A stretch of 5,421 nt of DNA from an uncultured Dechloromonas sp. (lineage in GTDB: Bacteria > Pseudomonadota > Gammaproteobacteria > Burkholderiales > Rhodocyclaceae). Below are positions 1 to 5,421 of the stretch, piece after piece. The stretch spans positions 1-5,421 of the forward strand of contig CAMKYP010000290.1 of NCBI GenBank assembly GCA_946477505.1. Direction: 5' to 3'. The first letter of the stretch is position 1; each line of letters begins with the position of its first letter. The position numbers and the translations under genes are program-made. Under the pieces are notes generated by a model, which saw nothing but the letters and a program-made list of their open reading frames with translations, did no database searches and was not told the origin of the DNA.

Positions 1-692
1 CGCACCACACGGCCTCGGCCGTTGCCCTGGTCGGCGGCGGCAATCCGCCGCGCCCCGGCGAAATCAGCCTGGCCCATCAAGGCATCCTTTTTCTGGATGA
101 GTTGCCGGAATTCGACCGCAAGGTGCTCGAAACCCTGCGCGAGCCGCTCGAAACCGGGCGCGTCCACATTGCCCGCGCTGCCCGTCACGCCGAATTTCCG
201 GCCGAATTCCAGCTGATCGCGGCAATGAATCCGTGCCCCTGCGGTTTTTTGGGACACGGCAACAACAAATGCCGCTGTACCCCGGACCAGATCGCCCGCT
301 ATCGCGGCAAGCTGTCCGGACCCTTCCTCGACCGCATCGACCTGATCATCGAAGTGCCGGCGCTGCCTGCCGATGCGCTGGCCGACAAGGCAGACGGGGA
401 GTCGTCCGCCGTCGTTCGGGCCAGGGTCGAAGCAGCCCAGGCCCGGCAGACCGCCCGCCAGGCCAAACCCAACGCCCGCCTCGACACGCGGGAAATCGAC
501 AGCTGCTGCCAGCCGGATGAAGCGGGCAGCAAACTGCTCAAGCAGGCCACGGCACAACTCGACCTGTCGGCCCGCGCCTGGCACCGTATCCTCAAAGTCG
601 CCCGGACCATTGCCGACCTTGCCGGCAGCGACGATATCCGCGCAGCGCACGTCGCCGAGGCCATCCAGTACCGGCGTTTCGCGCGTGGCTGA
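1..692 (+). CDS. comM: YifB/ComM family Mg-chelatase-like AAA+ ATPase, C-terminal part (5' truncated)
   Basis: The reading frame is open from position 3 to TGA 690-692, giving 229 codons of a protein that is about 500 residues in this family, so more than half lies left of the window. The fragment opens with HHTASAVALVGGG. It then shows the Walker B stretch ILFLDE (fragment residues 28-33), a sensor-1-like Asn in AAMNPCPCG (N76), the family's four-Cys cluster (C78, C80, C90, C92) and the arginine-finger segment GPFLDRIDL (R111). The C-terminal Mg_chelatase_C domain ends in YRRFARG. Walker A is outside the window. ComM of naturally transformable bacteria is a hexameric helicase that drives branch migration of incoming single-stranded DNA during recombination; many non-competent bacteria carry it as yifB with a less clear role. 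The stop overlaps the start of the downstream transporter by 8 bp, suggesting co-transcription. Family assignment is secure; a role in competence is inferred. Confidence 0.95.
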   Translation, partial: HHTASAVALVGGGNPPRPGEISLAHQGILFLDELPEFDRKVLETLREPLETGRVHIARAARHAEFPAEFQLIAAMNPCPCGFLGHGNNKCRCTPDQIARYRGKLSGPFLDRIDLIIEVPALPADALADKADGESSAVVRARVEAAQARQTARQAKPNARLDTREIDSCCQPDEAGSKLLKQATAQLDLSARAWHRILKVARTIADLAGSDDIRAAHVAEAIQYRRFARG

Positions 693-1887
693 CGAAAACC
701 GGCGCAGCACCCGGGGCATCGCCACGCTGCTGGCTTCGCTGTCGGCACTCGGCCCCTTTTCCATCGACACCTATCTGCCCTCCTTCCACGAGATCGGCGA
801 AAAGCTGCACGCCACCCTGCTGGAGGTGCAGCAGACGTTGTCGGCCTACCTGTTCTCCTTCGCCTTGATGACGCTATGGCACGGCGCGATCTCCGACCGC
901 TTCGGGCGACGCAAGGTGATCCTGGTGGCCGTCGGCCTGTTCGCCATCGCCTCGGCTGGCTGCATGCTGGCCACGCGCATCGAGCACCTGTGGTTCTGGC
1001 GGGCCATGCAAGGGATTACCGCCGGCGCCGGGATCGTGATCAGCCGGGCCATCGTCCGCGACCTGTTCGACGGCGCCGAGGCCCAGAAGCTGATGTCGCA
1101 GATCACCATGATGTTCGCGCTGGCTCCGGCCATCGCACCGGTCATCGGCGGCTGGCTGCAAACCCTGTTCGGCTGGCGCTCGGTATTCGCCTTCCTCGTC
1201 CTAGCCACCGGTGCCCTGTGGCTGGCCTGCTGGAAGCTGATGCCGGAAACGCTGCCGCCGGACAAGCGCCAGTCGCTGCGCCCGACCTATCTGGCGACCA
1301 CCTACTGGAAGGTCATGACCTCGCCGGCTTTCCTCACCGCCTGCGCTGCGCTGGCACTCAATTTTGCCGGTTTCTTCCTCTATATCCTGTCGGCGCCGGT
1401 TTTCCTGATGACTCACCTCGGCGTTCCGGAAACCGGCTTTCTCTGGCTCTTTGGGCCGGCCATGGCCGGGTTGATCGGCGGCTCATGGCTCTCCGGCCGC
1501 CTCGCCGGCAAGGTTTCGCTGCCGCGCACCATCGCCCTGGGCTATGCGCTGATGGGCAGCGCCGCCGGAACCAATTTACTGCTCAACGTCTTCGTCCCGC
1601 CGGGGTTACCGTGGAGCGTCCTGCCCATTTTCACCTACACGCTGGGCATGTCGCTGGCCATGCCCTGCCTGAGTATCTTCGCGCTCGATCCCTTCCCCGC
1701 CCAGCGCGGACTGGCCGCTTCGTGCCAGACCTTCTTCCAGTCCGGCTTCAACGGCATCACCGCGGCACTGATCGCCCCCGCCCTGTGGGGTTCGACGCTG
1801 ACGCTGTCGCTCGGCATGGCCGGCCTGATGCTGATCGGCGGCAGCGCCGCCCTGCTGCACCAGCGGTTACGTCTGGTACCACGGTAG
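685..1887 (+). CDS. Bcr/CflA family multidrug efflux MFS transporter
   Basis: Encodes about 400 residues, the usual length for this family, with about 12 hydrophobic segments, so an inner-membrane proton-coupled exporter. Visible signatures: the TM1 segment with SIDTYLP (D28); the MFS motif A loop GAISDRFGRRK (residues 67-77) between TM2 and TM3; SRAIVRDLF in TM4 (R121, R125, D126), typical of Bcr/CflA; the motif-C-like APAIAPVIGGW in TM5 (from A147); and the MPETLP loop after TM6. The frame is open far upstream, but that part only shadows comM. The best start is GTG 685, which places a short polar tail before TM1; the first in-frame ATG (868) would remove TM1 and most of TM2. No clear Shine-Dalgarno precedes the GTG, so translation may be coupled to comM termination. 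Family members export bicyclomycin, chloramphenicol, sulfonamides or small metabolites; the substrate here cannot be read from sequence. Confidence 0.92.
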   Translation: MADENRRSTRGIATLLASLSALGPFSIDTYLPSFHEIGEKLHATLLEVQQTLSAYLFSFALMTLWHGAISDRFGRRKVILVAVGLFAIASAGCMLATRIEHLWFWRAMQGITAGAGIVISRAIVRDLFDGAEAQKLMSQITMMFALAPAIAPVIGGWLQTLFGWRSVFAFLVLATGALWLACWKLMPETLPPDKRQSLRPTYLATTYWKVMTSPAFLTACAALALNFAGFFLYILSAPVFLMTHLGVPETGFLWLFGPAMAGLIGGSWLSGRLAGKVSLPRTIALGYALMGSAAGTNLLLNVFVPPGLPWSVLPIFTYTLGMSLAMPCLSIFALDPFPAQRGLAASCQTFFQSGFNGITAALIAPALWGSTLTLSLGMAGLMLIGGSAALLHQRLRLVPR

Positions 1888-2265
1888 GCCGCGAAAACGC
1901 CAGCCGCCCAGCGTGCCGCGATGGTAGTTCTCGTCGAGCGGGCCTTCGAATCCTTCAAGCACGTTGATCACCTGCGTAAACCCGGCCGCTTCCAGCGCCT
2001 GCCCGGCATCGACCGAACGATTGCCGCTGCGGCAGATGAGCAGGACCGGGCGTGCCAGATCGCCTTTCACCACCCGTGCCACCTTGGCGGCAAACTGCGG
2101 GTCGATTTCCCAATCCGGCCCCTCTTGCCAGGCTACATGCTCGGCCCCGACAGGAAAGCCGACATACAGGAACTCGGTTTCCGCCCGGCAGTCGATCAAG
2201 ACGGCTTGCGCGTCTTGCTGGAGAAATTCGTAGGCGGATCGGGGATCGAGGTGCTGCATCGGCAT
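1867..2265 (-). CDS. Single-domain rhodanese-like protein
   Basis: A 132-residue cytoplasmic protein with no signal peptide, consisting of one rhodanese domain. The N-terminal half carries the LIDCRAETEF strand-loop (residues 23-32). The active-site loop is CRSGNRS (78-84), with catalytic Cys78 that would carry the persulfide. The segment VINVLEGFEGPLD (99-111) is the usual C-terminal strand and helix, and the protein ends in GLPWYQT. Such proteins transfer sulfane sulfur from thiosulfate or other donors to cyanide or biological acceptors; the physiological donor and acceptor are unknown here. ATG 2265 is used; a second in-frame ATG two codons later (2259) is equally possible, and neither has a strong Shine-Dalgarno. 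The gene is convergent with the efflux transporter, with 21 bp of 3' overlap, and divergent from the lipoprotein gene. The intact CRSGNRS loop argues for an active enzyme. Confidence 0.93.
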   Translation of the reverse strand: MPMQHLDPRSAYEFLQQDAQAVLIDCRAETEFLYVGFPVGAEHVAWQEGPDWEIDPQFAAKVARVVKGDLARPVLLICRSGNRSVDAGQALEAAGFTQVINVLEGFEGPLDENYHRGTLGGWRFRGLPWYQT

Positions 2266-2348
2266 ATCCGAAAATTAGGGAGGATGGATATTATGAAAGA
2301 GAGCCCGCCAAGGCGTAAACTTGCCTTTCCTCATCGACCGGAGTTCGC
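2266..2348. promoter_or_regulatory. Divergent intergenic region between rhodanese and lipoprotein genes, candidate overlapping promoters
   Basis: This 83-bp stretch must contain the 5' signals of both flanking genes. An AT-rich core gives TATTAT (2289-2294) on the plus strand and CATAAT (2295-2290) on the minus strand, each matching the sigma70 -10 consensus at 5 of 6 positions. No convincing -35 box sits at the right distance on either strand, so the calls are weak. A 6-bp inverted repeat, ATATCC (2264-2269) and GGATAT (2286-2291), flanks this core and could be an operator or chance. On the plus strand GGGAGGAT (2278-2285) resembles a Shine-Dalgarno for a short ORF at 2293. Confidence 0.3.
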
Positions 2349-2352
2349 ATGA
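2293..2352 (+). CDS. Possible 19-residue leader peptide upstream of the lipoprotein gene
   Basis: ATG 2293-2295 is preceded by a strong Shine-Dalgarno core, GGAGG (2279-2283), with 9 nt spacing. It opens a 19-codon frame rich in basic residues and proline (it starts MKESPPRRK), ending at TGA 2350-2352. That stop overlaps the start of the lipoprotein gene in an ATGA arrangement, the classic geometry for translational coupling. The peptide has no membrane segment or recognisable domain and no amino-acid run that would mark an attenuator. Against it: the lipoprotein gene has its own GGAG (2340-2343, 5 nt before its ATG), and so short a frame can arise by chance. If transcription began inside the region at the TATTAT element, this ORF would not be on the mRNA. 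Confidence 0.3.
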   Translation: MKESPPRRKLAFPHRPEFA

Positions 2353-2843
2353 AACTGCCCGCCTGGATATCCGCCGCCGCCTCGGCCGTCATCGCCGCGG
2401 CCCTGCCGGCCTGCGACTTCGTCAATCTTCAGGAGATCAAGCCGGGCGTCACGACGCAGGCCGAGGTCCGCGCGCGCATGGGCGAGCCCGGCTTCATCCA
2501 CTGGAACGACGACGGCACGGCCACCTGGGAATACGCCCGCCAGCCGAACGGCAGCAGTTGCTACATGATCACCTTCGGCCAGGATCACGTCGTCGCCAAG
2601 GTCGAACAGGTACTCAACGATGCCAATTACGCCAAGGTGCGCGTCGGCATGAGCAAGGACGACATCCGCCGCCTGCTCGGCGCGCCGGGCAGCAAGCAGA
2701 CCTTCAACAACCTGCGCGAGGAAATCTGGGAGTGGCGCATCGAAGGCATGCCGCCGATGGACGAAACCTACTTCATGGTGCATTTCGACACCGACAACGG
2801 CGGAGTCAAGAAAACCTCGAAACGCGTCGCAGTAAAAGGCTAG
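2349..2843 (+). CDS. Lipoprotein with two BamE/SmpA-like modules
   Basis: A 164-residue exported protein. The N-terminus has Lys2, a hydrophobic Ala-rich core and the lipobox LPAC with the lipidated Cys at residue 22, leaving about 143 residues after signal peptidase II. Two similar modules follow: residues 29-88 (IKPGVTTQAEVRARMGEPG, then WEYA) and 96-155 (VRVGMSKDDIRRLLGAPG, then WEWR). Both fit the BamE/SmpA-OmlA pattern of a Gly-Met/Val-Thr/Ser turn, an amphipathic helix with GxPG, and an aromatic strand. BamE itself is a small outer-membrane lipoprotein of the BAM complex with one such module, so this is probably a paralogue of unknown role, not BamE. The residue after the lipidated Cys is Asp, which in enterobacteria disfavours Lol transport to the outer membrane. 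ATG 2349 is supported by GGAG (2340-2343) and the signal peptide. The gene is probably monocistronic, since metH downstream has its own promoter. Confidence 0.88.
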   Translation: MKLPAWISAAASAVIAAALPACDFVNLQEIKPGVTTQAEVRARMGEPGFIHWNDDGTATWEYARQPNGSSCYMITFGQDHVVAKVEQVLNDANYAKVRVGMSKDDIRRLLGAPGSKQTFNNLREEIWEWRIEGMPPMDETYFMVHFDTDNGGVKKTSKRVAVKG

Positions 2844-2903
2844 GGACGTTTTCCCGTTATCGGCGGGACGGCGGCGAAAAAAACGCCCCCAAAATCAAGG
2901 CCC
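2844..2903. other. 3' region of the lipoprotein gene, no clear terminator
   Basis: Between the lipoprotein stop and the metH promoter lie short inverted repeats: CCCG/CGGG (2853-2856/2864-2867), GGCG/CGCC around an A-tract (2873-2876/2884-2887) and CGTTTT/AAAACG (2847-2852/2880-2885). None combines a stable GC stem with a following T-tract on the plus strand, so no intrinsic terminator can be called. Read-through into metH or Rho-dependent termination is possible. Confidence 0.4.
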
Positions 2904-2932
2904 TTGGCAGTCCGGGCCGCCCCCGGTAAACT
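2904..2932 (+). promoter_or_regulatory. Sigma70-type promoter of metH
   Basis: TTGGCA (2904-2909) matches the -35 consensus TTGACA at 5 of 6 positions, and TAAACT (2927-2932) matches the -10 consensus at 4 of 6. The spacer is exactly 17 bp. The predicted start, about 7 nt after the -10 box, is near 2939. That falls just before the first base of riboswitch stem P1 (2941), so the aptamer would form the very 5' end of the transcript. This fit with an independent feature raises confidence above a bare hexamer match. Confidence 0.65.
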
Positions 2933-2934
2933 AA

Positions 2935-3098
2935 CGCTTCTGCCGAGGAGCGCTGCGACCCTTCCATTCAAGGGGCCAGGCTCGGCAACGATCAACGGCG
3001 CTCGCAAACCCCTAGCTTCTCCTAGTCCCGGTTTGTGGCGCCGTTTGCTATTGCGGCGTCCCCGGTGCGAATTCTGGTAACAAACCGCTTTGCCGAGG
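2935..3098 (+). repeat. Imperfect direct repeat: aptamer 5' strand and metH ribosome binding site
   Basis: CGCTTCTGCCGAGG (2935-2948) and CGCTTTGCCGAGG (3086-3098) differ by a single base deletion. The first copy supplies the 5' strand of aptamer stem P1; the second contains the metH Shine-Dalgarno. The shared core explains why one complementary strand can pair with either. The coordinates give the outer limits of the two copies. Confidence 0.85.
2941..3003 (+). promoter_or_regulatory. S-adenosylhomocysteine (SAH) riboswitch aptamer
   Basis: The sequence carries the conserved blocks of the SAH riboswitch class: CGAGGAGCGCTGC (2944-2956), AGGCTCGG (2978-2985) and ACGGCGCTC (2995-3003). Pairings can be traced by hand. 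P1 is TGCCGAG (2941-2947) with CTCGGCA (2981-2987), 7 bp. P2 is CCCTT (2959-2963) with AAGGG (2970-2974) around a 6-nt loop. The pseudoknot is GAGCGC (2948-2953) with GCGCTC (2998-3003), 6 perfect pairs. The segment between P1 and the pseudoknot strand (2988-2997) is short and has at most a weak hairpin. This class binds SAH and strongly rejects SAM. It is known mainly in beta- and gammaproteobacteria upstream of SAM-cycle genes such as ahcY and metH, where it activates expression. Its position 102 nt upstream of metH, on the same strand, agrees. A cobalamin riboswitch, the obvious alternative for metH, would be much longer and its B12-box is absent. Confidence 0.95.
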
Positions 3099-3104
3099 TG
3101 ATCC
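3004..3104 (+). promoter_or_regulatory. Riboswitch expression platform in the metH 5' UTR
   Basis: Two sets of exclusive pairings can be drawn. In the ligand-free form, aptamer strand CTCGGCAA (2981-2988) pairs with TTGCCGAG (3090-3097), 8 perfect pairs covering part of the Shine-Dalgarno, and CGGTTTGT (3029-3036) pairs with ACAAACCG (3080-3087), also 8 perfect pairs. A nested stem, GGCGCCG with CGGCGTC (3037-3043/3054-3060, one G-U), fills the loop. In the SAH-bound form, 2981-2987 returns to P1, and GGTTTGT (3030-3036) can pair locally with GCAAACC (3004-3010, one G-U), leaving the ribosome binding site open. There is no T-tract after any of these stems, so control is more likely translational than by termination. 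The pairings are read directly; the switching mechanism is inferred. Confidence 0.6.
3095..3100 (+). promoter_or_regulatory. metH Shine-Dalgarno, sequestrable
   Basis: GAGGTG lies 4 nt before ATG 3105 (6 nt counted from the GAGG core) and fixes the metH start. Its first three bases belong to the 8-nt segment complementary to the 3' strand of riboswitch stem P1, so access for the ribosome should depend on the aptamer fold. Confidence 0.8.

Positions 3105-5421
<2,317 letters not shown>

Noticed and set aside
373..684. 104-codon upstream extension of the transporter frame
   Set aside because: The extension is Pro/Arg/Ser-rich and shadows comM, which has conserved sequence there. The family normally begins a few residues before TM1, as from GTG 685.
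876..1967. 363-codon open frame on the plus strand
   Set aside because: It overlaps the MFS transporter in another frame and is Arg/Pro/His-rich without hydrophobic segments or known motifs; the transporter frame has clear family signatures.
1921..2352. 143-codon plus-strand frame opposite the rhodanese
   Set aside because: Antisense to an intact rhodanese with its catalytic loop. Only its last 20 codons (2293-2352) have an independent ribosome binding site, and these are reported separately.
2912..2926. CCGGG/CCCGG hairpin as a terminator of the lipoprotein gene
   Set aside because: The stem is only 5 bp and no T-tract follows. It lies in the spacer between the -35 and -10 boxes of the metH promoter and is probably chance in GC-rich DNA.
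2941..3104. Cobalamin riboswitch upstream of metH
   Set aside because: Considered because MetH needs B12, but the B12-box is absent and the region is too short, while the SAH aptamer matches at every conserved block.

Overview
The window is GC-rich, densely coded chromosomal DNA from a Gram-negative bacterium, most likely a betaproteobacterium. A Rhodocyclales (Dechloromonas/Azonexus-like) origin is my best guess from protein wording and the riboswitch-metH arrangement, but no search was possible. No mobile elements, tRNAs, rRNAs or CRISPR arrays were seen. The codon bias looks uniform, so this reads as core genome, not an island.

Layout: (1) positions 1-692 (+) hold the C-terminal part of a YifB/ComM-type Mg-chelatase-like AAA+ ATPase, cut by the left edge. 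(2) 685-1887 (+) is a 12-TM Bcr/CflA-family MFS drug-efflux transporter, overlapping the comM stop by 8 bp and probably starting at GTG. (3) 1867-2265 (-) is a single-domain rhodanese with a CRSGNRS active-site loop, convergent with the transporter and overlapping it by 21 bp. (4) An 83-bp divergent intergenic region follows, containing a possible 19-codon leader ORF. (5) 2349-2843 (+) is a lipoprotein with two tandem BamE/SmpA-like modules. (6) A 261-bp intergenic region (2844-3104) is the regulatory centre of the window: a sigma70-like promoter, an S-adenosylhomocysteine (SAH) riboswitch and a structured leader. (7) 3105 to the right edge (+) is metH, cobalamin-dependent methionine synthase, cut off early in its B12-binding domain.

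The most informative part is the metH leader. The promoter hexamers (2904-2909 and 2927-2932, 17-bp spacer) place the transcript start at about 2939, so the aptamer would lie at the extreme 5' end of the mRNA. The aptamer has P1, P2 and the pseudoknot. The metH Shine-Dalgarno lies in a near-copy of the aptamer's own 5' P1 region. The 3' strand of P1 (2981-2988) can therefore pair either within the aptamer or with the ribosome binding site, which gives a simple translational ON switch. A second set of exclusive pairings just downstream (3030-3036 with either 3004-3010 or 3080-3087) fits the same two states. The logic fits metabolism: SAH is cleaved to homocysteine, the substrate of MetH, so high SAH should raise methionine synthase and restore SAM.

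I did not find a wholly new system. The leader architecture is the strongest second-look item, followed by the small leader ORF and the sorting signal of the double BamE-like lipoprotein.
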